Of a DNA stretch of 64,000 nucleotides, positions 1-10,400 are shown piece by piece. The number at the start of each line of letters is the position of its first letter. Positions within the stretch are counted from its first letter, which is position 1. Source of the stretch: Labilibaculum manganireducens (GTDB lineage Bacteria; Bacteroidota; Bacteroidia; Bacteroidales; Marinifilaceae); contig NZ_MVDE01000005.1 of NCBI RefSeq assembly GCF_002843385.1, forward strand, positions 1 through 64,000, written 5' to 3'. The notes under the pieces are model-generated. The model saw only the letters and a list, made by a program, of their open reading frames with translations. It ran no database searches and was not told the origin of the DNA. A program made the position numbers and the translations under genes.

Positions 1-303
1 TTTGTTGTTTTGGACAACAGGTTATGAGATCTCTCGGGATAAGATAACGTACTTTCGTCACGTCCTACTTGATTTACTCTTAGTGGTTACGGTTGACTTT
101 TGGGTTTTCCCAATCCATAGCTCGGTTACCCACACTAATAAGCCTTATATCAAGTTTCTGTTCGTTAGAACGATGACTTTGCTGATGGCTTCCTTCAGAT
201 TTGGGGTCGCCCCCAACACCCTTGCCAATTGCTAGTTCTTCCTGTCAACTCGGCGAACTCAAGAACGTTTCATCTTGATAGCACGTTACCATGCCCGACA
301 TAC
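1..303 (-). mobile_element. Group II intron, class C type, 5' part (domain I), truncated by window edge
   Basis: Read on the minus strand, the sequence from 303 down starts GTATGTCGGGCATGG and carries the hallmark domain I blocks of bacterial class C group II introns: CAAGGGTGTTGGGGGCGACC followed by CAAATCTGAAGGAAGCC and then GCAAA, in the same order as I remember for the Oceanobacillus iheyensis intron. The 5' end begins right after the T-run of the ftcD terminator (305-332), which is the known target preference of class C introns. Domains II-VI and the reverse transcriptase gene would lie left of base 1, so activity cannot be judged. The 77-codon frame on the plus strand (2-235) is the antisense of this structured RNA, not a gene. 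Confidence 0.88.
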
Positions 304-304
304 T

Positions 305-332
305 AAAAAAGGGACACGCCGTAACGTATCCC
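305..332 (-). terminator. Rho-independent terminator of ftcD
   Basis: On the minus strand GGGATACG pairs with CGTGTCCC (plus 325-332 and 311-318, one G-T pair) around a 6-base loop, followed directly by six T. It lies 21 bases after the ftcD stop and is the docking site of the adjacent group II intron. Confidence 0.85.
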
Positions 333-353
333 CCAATATGATGATGTAGTGTA

Positions 354-2045
354 TTAAATTTTAGCGTTTACCATGGCCACAATCTCGTTTTCGAGAGCAA
401 TGGCTTTATCAACAATTGCCTGTCCTTTAGCGATGATATCGGCAGCCCAGGCTTTGTCCTGCAAATCGGCCGCGTTAATTTTCACATTCATGAAAGCACC
501 CAATACACCCGAACGGGCAGCCAATGCACCAACACCTGCATCGGTTACCGAATTAGGATTTCCGATTTCGGCCATAGCTTTGGCAACATCCATCGATCCC
601 AAACACAATTCCATAGTTTGAAAAGGAACCATGGTGGCAAATTTGGTGGCCTCTTCCATAGCTTCGGCGCGAGCAGTTTTCTCTGCATCGGTTCCCTTTG
701 GCAAGCGAATGGCATCCATAATTTTGTTGAAGGCATTGGTATCCTCATCCACCAAATGAACCAGTTTGCTGTGGTAGGATTTTCCTTGCTCGGCCCAATC
801 GGAAAATTCTTCCCAACGATCGTCCCATCCTGGCTTGTGAGCCGACAGGTTGGCAACCATTGAACCCAAAGCAGCACCCATAGCACCCATGTAGGCAGAA
901 ATTGATCCTCCACCCGGAGCCATCGATTCTGAAGCTGTTTCGTCAACAAACTGAGTCAGATTCAGGTCAACCAGTTTCTTCTGATCTTTATCTTCTAGAA
1001 TGTATTCGATAATTTTTTTGTCGGCATCGAAAGGGTACAACTCATCCAAACCTAACGATTTAACAGCAATTTTAATGATTTCGCGATCGGCAATACCGGT
1101 TGAACGTTCCTGTATGCGAAGGTAATGCTTACCAGCATCTAACATTGCTTTTAGAGGCACAACACCTACCAACTCCGATCCGGTAACACGGATACCACGA
1201 TCCTGAGCTTTGGCGCAAACCTCGTCGAAAGCCTTGTGAATTGAGGTTACTGTAAGGTCGGTCATGTTCATGGAAATTTGGGCAACGCCAAATTCTTCAA
1301 TAAACCATCCGATGGCTTTAGTTGCTTTCAAAGTACCCGGAATCATTACTGGCTCCCCCTTTTCATCAGTCACTATTTTGCCCGTTGCCGGATTTCCTTC
1401 TCGAAGAGTACGTCCGCGCTCACGAACATCGAATGCGATGGCATTGGCACGACGGGTTGATGTTGTATTTAAGTTGAAGTTGTAAGCAATTAGGAAATTA
1501 CGTGCTCCAACAGCAGTCACCCCACTTTTTGCAACAGCAGGTGTGAATTCAGCAGGTCCAAAATCTGGTTTCCACTGCTCGGTACCAATTCTGTCTTTAA
1601 CGGCTTCGTACTCGCCGGCACGACAAACCGCCAAATTTCTACGCTCGGGTGTTTGCGCTGCATTTTCGTAGCAATAAACAGGAACGCCTGCCTCTTCGCC
1701 AATTCGTTTCGCCAATTTGTGTGCGTAGGCTACAGTTTCCTCCATAGTAATGTTGGCAACTGGTACCAACGGACAAACATCGGTAGCACCAAAACGTGGA
1801 TGAGCACCAGAATGCTTACTCATGTCGATTAGTTCTGCTGCTTTTTTTACTGCGCGAAAGGCTGCTTCGCAAACCTCATCGGGCGTACCCACCATAGTAA
1901 CTACAGTACGGTTGGTTGCTTTTCCTGGATCAACGTCGATTAAACGTACGCCTTCTACAGATTCAATTTCGTTGGTAATCTGTTTAATAATGTTCATGTC
2001 GTTCCCTTCAGAAAAATTAGGAACACATTCAATTAGTTTTTTCAT
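354..2045 (-). CDS. ftcD: Glutamate formimidoyltransferase / formimidoyl-THF cyclodeaminase
   Basis: Last steps of histidine degradation: transfers the formimino group of formiminoglutamate to tetrahydrofolate and cyclises it, giving glutamate, ammonia and methenyl-THF. The 563-residue protein has the N-terminal transferase half (CVPNFSEGND at the start, HSGAHPRFGATDVCPLVPV with the catalytic-type His near residue 80) and a C-terminal cyclodeaminase half (MAPGGGSISAYMGAMGAAL near 390). The usual fused two-domain length in Bacteroidota is about 560. I start at 2045 (MKKLIECVPNFSEG); the longer frame to 2093 only reads through an interspersed repeat. hutI lies upstream on the same strand but 587 bases away across repeats. 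Confidence 0.95.
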   Translation of the reverse strand: MKKLIECVPNFSEGNDMNIIKQITNEIESVEGVRLIDVDPGKATNRTVVTMVGTPDEVCEAAFRAVKKAAELIDMSKHSGAHPRFGATDVCPLVPVANITMEETVAYAHKLAKRIGEEAGVPVYCYENAAQTPERRNLAVCRAGEYEAVKDRIGTEQWKPDFGPAEFTPAVAKSGVTAVGARNFLIAYNFNLNTTSTRRANAIAFDVRERGRTLREGNPATGKIVTDEKGEPVMIPGTLKATKAIGWFIEEFGVAQISMNMTDLTVTSIHKAFDEVCAKAQDRGIRVTGSELVGVVPLKAMLDAGKHYLRIQERSTGIADREIIKIAVKSLGLDELYPFDADKKIIEYILEDKDQKKLVDLNLTQFVDETASESMAPGGGSISAYMGAMGAALGSMVANLSAHKPGWDDRWEEFSDWAEQGKSYHSKLVHLVDEDTNAFNKIMDAIRLPKGTDAEKTARAEAMEEATKFATMVPFQTMELCLGSMDVAKAMAEIGNPNSVTDAGVGALAARSGVLGAFMNVKINAADLQDKAWAADIIAKGQAIVDKAIALENEIVAMVNAKI

Positions 2046-2055
2046 TGTTGTGATT

Positions 2056-2091
2056 GATATTAGACATGAGATGTGAGAAACGAGAAAACTC
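2056..2091. repeat. GATGTGAGA-type interspersed repeat, copy a
   Basis: ATTAGACATGAGATGTGAGA and neighbouring bases lie 10 bases upstream of the ftcD start. Related copies stand at 3900-3935, 41866-41944 and 56731-56762, all in the same orientation and each just upstream of a minus-strand start codon. Confidence 0.65.
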
Positions 2092-2174
2092 AATTCTTAC
2101 CCAATAAGTTCTTTACTCATAACTCTCTGTCTGGTTGTTACTGTTAGTTGTTTTTATAATTTACGAACGATACA

Positions 2175-2212
2175 CCCCTCTGTCCTTCGGACATCTCCTC
2201 TGCAAAGGGGAG
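2175..2212. repeat. Hairpin intergenic repeat
   Basis: CCCCTCTG pairs imperfectly with CAAAGGGGAG, and GTCCTTCGGAC forms an inner hairpin. The pattern is of the small palindromic kind scattered between Bacteroidota genes. No coding potential is seen in the 2046-2632 gap, which holds this repeat, copy a above and the next element. Confidence 0.55.
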
Positions 2213-2444
2213 AACTTTAAAATGCCACTTATTAATTCTTTACTTCCGCCTAATCAAAGAATCTTTCCTTGCCAGTGAAAGTGCCGACAGGCAAAAGGGT
2301 GAATTATTTTCAAACTAAACACCTAATTCTATTAAGTATTTATTTGTATTTTATTTAACCACAAAGAGCACAAAGTAATTCATAAAGGGCTCAAAGTTTT
2401 CATTCTATTGTTCAGCTCCTGTAAATTTGCAACTCAACTCTCTT

Positions 2445-2552
2445 CACCTCATCCCCTTCTCCTAAAGGAGAAGAGAAGCTCCTCTTCATATTTTACATTA
2501 GAGACGATTTGTTGCTCTTTTCCCTCTCCAGAAGGAGAGGCTTAGGGTGAGG
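2445..2552. repeat. Inverted-repeat intergenic element
   Basis: About 108 bases bounded by CACCTCATCCCC and its imperfect complement GGGTGAGGT, with two inner hairpins, CTTCTCCTAAAGGAGAAG and CTCTCCAGAAGGAGAG. It looks like a small non-coding palindromic element, possibly a MITE relic. No target duplication is obvious. Confidence 0.6.
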
Positions 2553-2632
2553 TATTTATTTTTATTTAAATCTGTTATATGAAATTGAGAGTATTTTTCT
2601 CCTATCTCAAATCTAATATTTTACTTCTATCC

Positions 2633-3886
2633 TTACAACACTTTCCCACGTAAAATCACTACGTCAATCAGGTTGCTTCCGTAGGCATAGGGCATGTACT
2701 CTACCGAAGGTATTTCTTTGGTGATGTACACATTGGCTATTTTCCCTTTGGCGATACTTCCCAATTCATCCTCAACGCCCATTGCGTAAGCCGAATTAAG
2801 GGTAGTTGCATTAATTGCTTCCTGTGGCAGCATTTTATAATTGATACAAGCCAGCGACATAATAAATTTCATATTTCCCGATGGCGACGATCCCGGATTA
2901 AAATCGGATGCCAAAGCAATTGGCAATCCGGCATCCATCATTTTACGAACAGGAGAACACACCATGTTTAGGAAGAAAGCAGCTCCTGGCAATACCGTTG
3001 GCATGGTTTCCGATCCTTTTAAAGCTTCAATTTCGGCATCGCCAACAAACTCCAAATGATCAACCGAAAGTGCATTGTACTTCACGCCTACCTGAATTCC
3101 GCCTGAATAATCCAGCTCATTGGCATGAATTTTAGCCCGCATGCCGTGTTTCATTCCTGCATTTAAAATTCGGTCGGTATCCTCAACAGTAAAGAATCCC
3201 TTGTCGCAAAACACATCAATATAATCTGCTAAATCTTCAGCAGCAACCATGGGTATCATTTCATTGATCACCATATCAACATATTCTCCTTGTCTGCCTA
3301 TGTATTCAGCAGGCACAGCATGTGCTCCCAAAAAGCTGGATTTGATCGTAAGCGGTGTTGATTTTTTTAAACGCTTAATCACACGAAGCATTTTCAATTC
3401 ATCGGCAACCGTTAAGCCATAACCACTTTTAATTTCGACAGCTCCGGTTCCCAAACTAATAATTTCGTGAATGCGCTCCATAGCCGATTCGAACAACTCC
3501 TCTTCCGTTGCTTCGTGCATCAGTTTGGCTGAATTCAATATTCCACCGCCCCGCTTGGCAATCTCTTCATACGATAAACCTTTAATTTTATCGGAATATT
3601 CAATTTCGCGACTTCCGGCATACACCAAATGAGTATGCGAATCGCAGAAACTAGGGAAAACCATTCTTCCCGTAGCGTCATACTCCTCAATGCAATCAAA
3701 ACCTTCCTTATCATCAAAGTCAGGAATGTCTTCCATCTTACCAAAATCAGTAATTTTATCGCCTTCAATCAGCAAGTAGGCATCATCAATGCAATTCAAA
3801 TTGGCCATATCGGTTCCGGCAACCCATTTACGAGCTTCCGTATCAACCTGAACTAATGTCTTTATATTACTTATTAACAACTTCAT
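2633..3886 (-). CDS. hutI: Imidazolonepropionase
   Basis: Hydrolyses imidazolonepropionate to formiminoglutamate, the step before FtcD in histidine breakdown. The 417-residue amidohydrolase shows the metal motif DSHTHLVYAGSREIE near residue 80, HANELDYSGG and SVDHLEF with further metal-binding His, and ALASDFNPGSSPSGNM with the catalytic-type Asp. The start at 3886 (MKLLISNIKTLVQVD) is preferred; the longer frame to 3931 has an N terminus read out of a repeat. hutH and hutU are not in the window. The neighbouring carrier at 4318 is divergent. Confidence 0.95.
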   Translation of the reverse strand: MKLLISNIKTLVQVDTEARKWVAGTDMANLNCIDDAYLLIEGDKITDFGKMEDIPDFDDKEGFDCIEEYDATGRMVFPSFCDSHTHLVYAGSREIEYSDKIKGLSYEEIAKRGGGILNSAKLMHEATEEELFESAMERIHEIISLGTGAVEIKSGYGLTVADELKMLRVIKRLKKSTPLTIKSSFLGAHAVPAEYIGRQGEYVDMVINEMIPMVAAEDLADYIDVFCDKGFFTVEDTDRILNAGMKHGMRAKIHANELDYSGGIQVGVKYNALSVDHLEFVGDAEIEALKGSETMPTVLPGAAFFLNMVCSPVRKMMDAGLPIALASDFNPGSSPSGNMKFIMSLACINYKMLPQEAINATTLNSAYAMGVEDELGSIAKGKIANVYITKEIPSVEYMPYAYGSNLIDVVILRGKVL

Positions 3887-3899
3887 GTTATAGATATTT

Positions 3900-3935
3900 G
3901 ATATTAGATGTGAGACATGAGAAAATCCCATTCTC
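3900..3935. repeat. GATGTGAGA-type interspersed repeat, copy b
   Basis: ATATTAGATGTGAGACATGA and following bases, 14 bases upstream of the hutI start; clearly related to copy a at 2056-2091. Confidence 0.65.
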
Positions 3936-3965
3936 TATATTTTCTTTACTCAATATTTCTTTCCG

Positions 3966-4072
3966 GGCGTTTCCCTCCTTGAGTCGGGTCAGGCTTTCCA
4001 CTTCTACCCCTCGTTCTTCCCCGCAAAATCCAACGCAATCCGGGGTATCCGTTTCAATCCTTAACGCATTGT
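3966..4072. repeat. GGGCGTTTCCCTCC... intergenic repeat
   Basis: GC-richer island in an AT-rich gap: GGGCGTTTCCCTCCTTGAG, then GTCGGGTCAGGCTTTCCAC, and ending in CAATCCTTAACGCATTG. I recognise this arrangement as a repeat element common between genes in Bacteroidota. Only one copy is in the window, so the call rests on recall. The rest of the 3887-4317 gap holds copy b and the AT-rich leader of the next gene. Confidence 0.5.
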
Positions 4073-4280
4073 ATCACTGATCAGTTCCTTAAGTTTTATC
4101 AATTACTTTTCTCGATCTAAAAAGCTGGGATATCACAATGCAAATATTAGGGAAAAAAGAGCAAATTGCAAACCTTTTCGGTATGCTTTTAAAATAAATT
4201 CAAAGCTTCCATTCTCTTCATATTTTTCTAAATTTACGCCTTGTTATTTAGTACAACTAATAAATACGATATCAATACTT

Positions 4281-4310
4281 GATAATTCGTAATTAATAAT
4301 TCATAATTAA
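4281..4310. repeat. AATTCGTAATT/AATTCATAATT simple repeat
   Basis: GATAATTCGTAATTAATAAT followed by TCATAATTAA, 7 bases before the start of the carrier gene at 4318. Similar AATTATGAATTACG strings flank the four-helix-bundle gene at 54059-54418 and lie upstream of maf near 55045. Confidence 0.5.
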
Positions 4311-4317
4311 TTTAAGC

Positions 4318-5913
4318 ATGTTTAAAAAGATACCGCATACTTACGTTATTGTATTCGCCATAGTCGTTCTATCAGCCATTCTCACCTGGCTGATTCCGGG
4401 GGGCGAATTCGAACGAACCACTGTTAATGTAAATGGAACCAACCGCGAGGTTATCGTGCAGGATTCCTATCAGCAAATTGAAAGTCAGGGACAGTCGTGG
4501 GAAGTATTCTCTTCATTCTTTAAAGGTTTTGTTGATAAAGCCGACATTATCATGTTCATTCTGGTAATTGGCGGCGCATTCTGGATCATGAATGCGAGTA
4601 AGTCAATCGATATTGGAATTTACTCCTTTCTCGAATTCACCAAGAAACTGGAGAAGAATAAACTGATCCGAAGAATTGGAGTCAACAACATTATTCTTAC
4701 GCTAATCATGCTCATATTTAGCATTTTCGGCGCCACCTTCGGCATGAGTGAGGAAACCATAGCATTCACGATTATATTTGTACCCATGGCCATTAAAATG
4801 GGATACGATTCAATTGTTGGTGTAGCCATCTGCTTTGTTGCAGCCGGACTTGGTTTTGCCGGAGCACTTTTAAATCCATTCACCATTGGTATAGCACAAG
4901 GCTTATCGAATCTTCCTCTTTTCTCAGGTATTGAGTACCGCCTTTTCTGTTGGGTGGTGATTAATGTAATTGGTTTTGCTTTTATCTTACGATATGCGGC
5001 CAAAGTTCGCAAAAACCCTGCAAAATCTTTGGTTTACACCGATGATGAATACTGGAGAAAGCATCACGATACCGATATGGAGGCAATTGAATATTACACG
5101 CCTAAATCTGCATGGCTGACCTATATCGTTCTGTTGATTTCCATGATTGGATTTTCCTGCTACTATCCTGTCAGCACACTAAAAATCGGAAATTCCGAAA
5201 GTACTTTTATGGTACTGCCAATTATCACAGCTCTTTTTGCCATTTCAGGAATAATGTCTTTGCGTAAATCGGTTCATTTCTATATTCTTAACCTACTTCT
5301 GTTCACAATTATCTTCCTGATTGTCGGCGTAATGGGCTATGGTTGGTACATCATGGAAATTGCCACCCTTTTCTTTGCCATGGGAATCTTCTCAGGAATT
5401 GCTTTCAATAACACAGCCAACGAAATTACCCACCTTTTTTTGGACGGTGCCCGTGATATTCTTTCTGCTGCTATGATTGTAGGATTGGCAGGCGGCATCC
5501 TTATTGTTCTGGAAGAAGGTCACATCATCGATTCCATTCTTTACTACATCTCTCAATCGATGAATGATTTTGGAAAAATGGCTTCGGTAAGCATGATGTA
5601 CTTAATTCAAAACATCATCAACATCATCATTCCATCCGGTTCGGCAAAAGCAGCTCTTACCATGCCAATGATGTCGCAGTTCTCCGATTTAATTGGTGTA
5701 TCGCGTCAGGCAACCGTAATGGCTTTTCAATTTGGTGACGGTTTCACCAATATGATTACACCAACCTCCGGCGTTCTTATCGGTGTATTGGGTGTTGCCA
5801 AAATTCCTTACGACAAATGGGTAAAATGGATCGGCGGTTTTATGGCTATCCTGATTTTATTGGGATTATTATTATTAATCCCGACCGTTACTATGGAGCT
5901 GAATGGATTTTAA
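4318..5913 (+). CDS. YfcC/DcuC-family membrane carrier
   Basis: A 531-residue polytopic membrane protein with about 12 hydrophobic segments. It starts MFKKIPHTYVIVFAIVVLSA, keeps the early WLIPGGEFER motif, and has repeated glycine-rich helices such as FGATFGMSEETIAF and the late IIPSGSAKAALTMPMMSQFS. These fit the DcuC / C4-dicarboxylate-anaerobic-carrier superfamily, YfcC branch. The substrate is unknown; dicarboxylates and basic amino acids have been proposed for relatives. Its place beside hutI and ftcD makes an amino-acid substrate possible, but that is inference. Confidence 0.85.
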   Translation: MFKKIPHTYVIVFAIVVLSAILTWLIPGGEFERTTVNVNGTNREVIVQDSYQQIESQGQSWEVFSSFFKGFVDKADIIMFILVIGGAFWIMNASKSIDIGIYSFLEFTKKLEKNKLIRRIGVNNIILTLIMLIFSIFGATFGMSEETIAFTIIFVPMAIKMGYDSIVGVAICFVAAGLGFAGALLNPFTIGIAQGLSNLPLFSGIEYRLFCWVVINVIGFAFILRYAAKVRKNPAKSLVYTDDEYWRKHHDTDMEAIEYYTPKSAWLTYIVLLISMIGFSCYYPVSTLKIGNSESTFMVLPIITALFAISGIMSLRKSVHFYILNLLLFTIIFLIVGVMGYGWYIMEIATLFFAMGIFSGIAFNNTANEITHLFLDGARDILSAAMIVGLAGGILIVLEEGHIIDSILYYISQSMNDFGKMASVSMMYLIQNIINIIIPSGSAKAALTMPMMSQFSDLIGVSRQATVMAFQFGDGFTNMITPTSGVLIGVLGVAKIPYDKWVKWIGGFMAILILLGLLLLIPTVTMELNGF

Positions 5914-5983
5914 TCAAAGAATAAGCTCCGAAAAAGAACTCCACAACAACACTCTATTTCAGAATTAAACTAATAATCATCAT

Positions 5984-6007
5984 AAAGGGACTCTTTCGAG
6001 TCCCTTT
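5984..6007. terminator. Bidirectional rho-independent terminator
   Basis: Perfect 10-base stem AAAGGGACTC / GAGTCCCTTT around TTTC, followed by T on the plus strand. It sits between the convergent carrier gene and the susD-like gene and can serve both. Confidence 0.9.
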
Positions 6008-6028
6008 TTATTCTATTCAACCAATGAA

Positions 6029-7429
6029 TTAATAACCTTCATTCTGAGTAAGTTTATCGTTAACATCAATTTCCCTCTTAGGGATAGGCATAACCAAAGT
6101 TGGATCATCATAAGCCAGTGTTCCTACAGATTCTTTCCAACGTTTTACATCATGAAGCCTAAATCCTTCGTATGCCAATTCAAGTTTTCTCTCTTTACGA
6201 ATTGCAGCTTGAGTAAGCGCCCCTAACGGATCTAAACCTGCTCTTTCACGAATTTTATTTATGTCATCCAATGGAGTTGCACCTAAAACAGTTGCGGCCT
6301 CAAAGTTACCTTCTGCTCTTGTCAAATACATTTCGGCGAGTCTAACAAACGTTAAATTGGTTTTAAAATCCAACCATTTTGCACAAAAAGTACCACCTCT
6401 TGAATTGGAGCCAAACCCTAAGTAATAAATACTTTTCACATCACCAATTTTAGAACCATTCCCCAAATCAACCTGCACTTCTCCTCTTAAATCACCTGGC
6501 TCATACTTGTCCATCTGAACATTGGTAATTTGAAAGTCTGATCGCCCGGTAGCATCCGTACTGGCATAAAAAGTGGCCATACCTGCATTACTCTCTCCTA
6601 TATTATCATCATTATTTTGTTGAAAGGTAAAAACATCTTCTATACCATTTGATTCGTTATTGTATGCCTTAAAGGGTACTTCTGCCAAATCAAATCCACT
6701 ATTAATAATTACAAAATTAGCCTCAATTGCTGCCTCCTCGTACATTCCCTTTTGCAAATAGATTCTTGACAAAATAGCCGCTGCAGCATACTTATTAGCA
6801 TAAAAACTATCTTCTCCCAACAAACTTTTAGCCAAGGTAAGATCAGTAATTGCTTGATCGTACACTTCATCAACAGTTGCCCGCTCAGGATATTCCACTT
6901 TACTAACGTCAAAATTAGAATGCAACACTAATGGGACTCCTGGCTGATTGTTTGCTTGCCCGGCAACATAAGGTTTCGCATAAAACCGAACCATGTCAAA
7001 ATACAATAAGCCTCGTAAGAACATTGCCTGACCACTTATTTCATCCTGATCACTTTCAGCAAGTACATCTTTGTAATCAAGAACAATATTCGTTCTGTTT
7101 ATAGCATCATATGCCAGATTCCATGCATCATCTGCCCAAGAAAAGTTATCTACTAAATCCTTATTAATTAAATCGCGAGGTTGAGAAAATGTGCCTCTAA
7201 AGTCAAACTCACCATTATCAGCTAACAATTCGCTAAAATGAAACATATTTTGACCATATGCATCTCTCACAATTGGATATGTTCCCACAAGAGTGAGTTC
7301 AATGTTCTCAGCATTTGTCAAAACCTTATTCGTATCAATCGATTGTTGCGGATCCAAGTCCAAAAAACTATCACATCCAGTAAAAATAAGAATGGATAAA
7401 ACGATTAGTAATGATTTTATAAATTTCAT
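6029..7429 (-). CDS. SusD/RagB-family outer-membrane lipoprotein
   Basis: A 466-residue surface lipoprotein with signal peptide and lipobox (LSILIFTGC, Cys near residue 19) followed by DSFLDLDPQQSID, the usual SusD N terminus. The C-terminal half has the typical FVRLAEMYLTRAEG and IRERAGL segments and ends with a short basic tail and NEGY. It pairs with the SusC-like barrel 19 bases upstream as a substrate-binding lid for TonB-dependent uptake. There is no glycosidase, peptidase, anti-sigma or HTCS regulator beside it, so the ligand cannot be inferred. Confidence 0.95.
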   Translation of the reverse strand: MKFIKSLLIVLSILIFTGCDSFLDLDPQQSIDTNKVLTNAENIELTLVGTYPIVRDAYGQNMFHFSELLADNGEFDFRGTFSQPRDLINKDLVDNFSWADDAWNLAYDAINRTNIVLDYKDVLAESDQDEISGQAMFLRGLLYFDMVRFYAKPYVAGQANNQPGVPLVLHSNFDVSKVEYPERATVDEVYDQAITDLTLAKSLLGEDSFYANKYAAAAILSRIYLQKGMYEEAAIEANFVIINSGFDLAEVPFKAYNNESNGIEDVFTFQQNNDDNIGESNAGMATFYASTDATGRSDFQITNVQMDKYEPGDLRGEVQVDLGNGSKIGDVKSIYYLGFGSNSRGGTFCAKWLDFKTNLTFVRLAEMYLTRAEGNFEAATVLGATPLDDINKIRERAGLDPLGALTQAAIRKERKLELAYEGFRLHDVKRWKESVGTLAYDDPTLVMPIPKREIDVNDKLTQNEGY

Positions 7430-7448
7430 ATGCTTTATATTTTTTTGG

Positions 7449-10400
7449 TTAGAAGCTTAAATTAACTCCAAACATATATGTTTTCGCCTGTGGAGTAGAA
7501 TAATAATCAATACCTTGCTGAATATTAGTTGACAACTGAGTACGATTATTTCCGGGAGCACTTACTTCAGGATCCCAACCTTTAAAATTAGTATGTGTCC
7601 ATAAGTTCTGCCCAGTGAAGTAAATTCGTACTTTGTTAACATTCATCTTCTGAGTCAACCTCTTAGGTAAGGTATATCCAAAAGTCACATCTTTTAAACG
7701 AATATAAGACCCATCAGAAATCCACCTTGAAGAAGTTCGAGTTCCATTACTGTCTCCAAATCTTGCCTGAGGAATATCGGTGATATCACCTGGTTGCTGC
7801 CAACGTTTCAACTGATCGCGTGTTTGATTATCTACCCAGTCTCCGTTCGCAGACATAAAACGACCGGCATCATTATAGATATCATTTCCATATACAAACT
7901 GGAAGAAAATTCTGGCATCAAAACCTTCATACGAAAAAGTATTATCCAAACCTCCAAAAAAATCAGGATTTGGATCTCCAACAATTATATCTTTAGCAAG
8001 ACTATAATCATTGGTAGTTTCATCACTTCCGTCCTCAATAAAATATAGAGCATCTCCATTATCAGGATCTACTCCCGCATACTTTTTCATATAAAATACA
8101 CCAATGGGTTCCCCTACCATTACCCTATTCACATTTCGTTGAATAGGATCAATCAATTTTGTCACTTCATTTTTATTAAATGAAATATTAAAGCTGGTAC
8201 TCCAGGTAAAATCACCAATCAAATTATTTGTATTTAAAGTGATCTCGACCCCTTTATTTTCCAACTCTCCAACATTCTCGGCAATGCTGGAATAACCCGA
8301 TGTATATGGTAATAGTCTATCCAACAATAAATCAGTAGTTTTCTTATAATAGTAATCAAACTCCCCATTTATTCGATTATCAAAAAAGCCAAAATCAATT
8401 CCAATGTCAGTTTGAGCTGTTTTCTCCCATTGTAGTTTTGCATTAGCCAGTTGTGTTGGTTCAATAGCCGAATTACCTGCATACCGTGTTCCGCTAAATA
8501 ATCCTCGTGATGGAAAATTTCCTATTTCAGAATTTCCTGTTATTCCATATGATCCACGGACTTTTAGAAAACTAACAAGAGGGTTATCCAATAAAAAATC
8601 TTCCTTGGAAATAATCCAACCAAGCGAACCTGCATAAAATCCACCATACCGATTATCATCCCCAAACTTACTTGAACCATCAACACGATAACTTAATGTT
8701 GCCAGATACTTATCCATAAATTTATAATTCATTCTGGAAAAATAAGAGAGATAAGAAAACTCTGTTCTATCACTATAAAAATCATCATTTTCAGCCGCAG
8801 AAGCAATGGTTTGGAATTCATCAGAAGGGAACCCCTTACCACCCACTCTACTTACAAATCTCTCCGCTTTTTGAATGGACATACCTAAAACAGCTTCCAA
8901 AGAATGATTTTCATTAAAAACCTTGCTGTAGGTAAAATAATTGTCAAATGAATAATTTAGCATATTTACATTTCGCAGATACGATTTACCTGCAGGTTGC
9001 CCATCGTCAGTTTTCCTACTCCAATACTGATCTTCCCGTTGAGTAAGGTTATCAACACCAAATACGGATTTAAAGGATAACTCAGGAAGAATATCACAGG
9101 TCACATATGCATTAGCAAAGGTTCTGTACACTAATGTTTCGTACGAGTTGTATCTGGAAGCCAATAAACCATTAAAATAGAATGTACCGGCAAAAGGCTC
9201 CCCAGAATCATCAAAAGCTGGAAAATAGGGTGCTTGTGCTATCAATTGGGTAGGTGTTGAAAATGCATTATCATGAGAAACACGATCCAAAACACTTCTT
9301 ACTAAATTGAATTTTATTCCAAAATCGACTTTATCACTAATCTGATGATCCAAATTTAATCGAGCACTAATCCTCTTAAAATCATTATCAATTAAAATCC
9401 CTTGCTGATCAGAATATGACAATCCCGAATAGAATCGCGTTTTTTCATTTCCACCTGAGGCACTAATGTTATAATTTGATGAAACGGCTGTTCTAAACAT
9501 CTCATCTTGCCAATCAGTATCTGCAGTTTCCTCAATCGAAGTAAAACCTCCCCAATCAAGAATAGATTCTTCCCCATTCATTCCGTCAGACAAAGCCCAA
9601 CCAGAGTTCTCCATACCTTCACCTAGTAATTCGACATATTCCTGAGTGTTCAGCATGTCAAGCCTATTTGTCTCTTTGGCAATAGAAACCGAGTAGTTGA
9701 CATTGATGACCGTTTTTTTATTTTTCCCGCCAGATTTTGTGGTAATAATCACTACCCCATTCGATGCTCTCGAACCATATATTGAAGCTGCAGATGCATC
9801 TTTAAGTATCTGAATAGAAGCAATATCATCAAAATTCAAATCCGAAATCGGATTGGTTGGCTGATTTCCTGTTCCTCCTTGATCCTGAGAAGTTACAACC
9901 ACCCCATCAATAACATACAATGGTTGATTACTTGCACTTAATGAAGAAGCTCCCCGAACACGAATGTTTATTCCCTCACCAAGTTTTCCTGTACTCTGTT
10001 GAATAAAAACGCCTGAAGTTTTTCCTTGCATAGATGTCTCAAAAGAAGGTGAAGGAACTTTTTGTAATCCTTCCACATTCACTTTAGAAATAGCACCAGT
10101 CATTTCAGATTTTATCTGCTTTCCATACCCAACAACAACAACCTCATCCATTCCTATTGCTTCCGCTTCCATAGAAACATTAATTACAGATTGGTTGCCA
10201 ACCGTTATTTCAAGTGGTGTCATCCCTACAAAACTGAACAACAAAATATCAGAAGATTGAACACTCAAGACATATTTTCCATCAATATCGGTACTCGTTC
10301 CAGAGGAAGTGCCTTTAATCACTACCGAAACTCCTGGCATCCCTATGCCATCATCAGCACTGGTTACAGTACCCGTAATTTGCTTTGTTTGTGCATTAAC

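Noticed and set aside
2-235. 77-codon plus-strand frame with TTG start
   Set aside because: It is antisense to group II intron domain I; no protein-like features.
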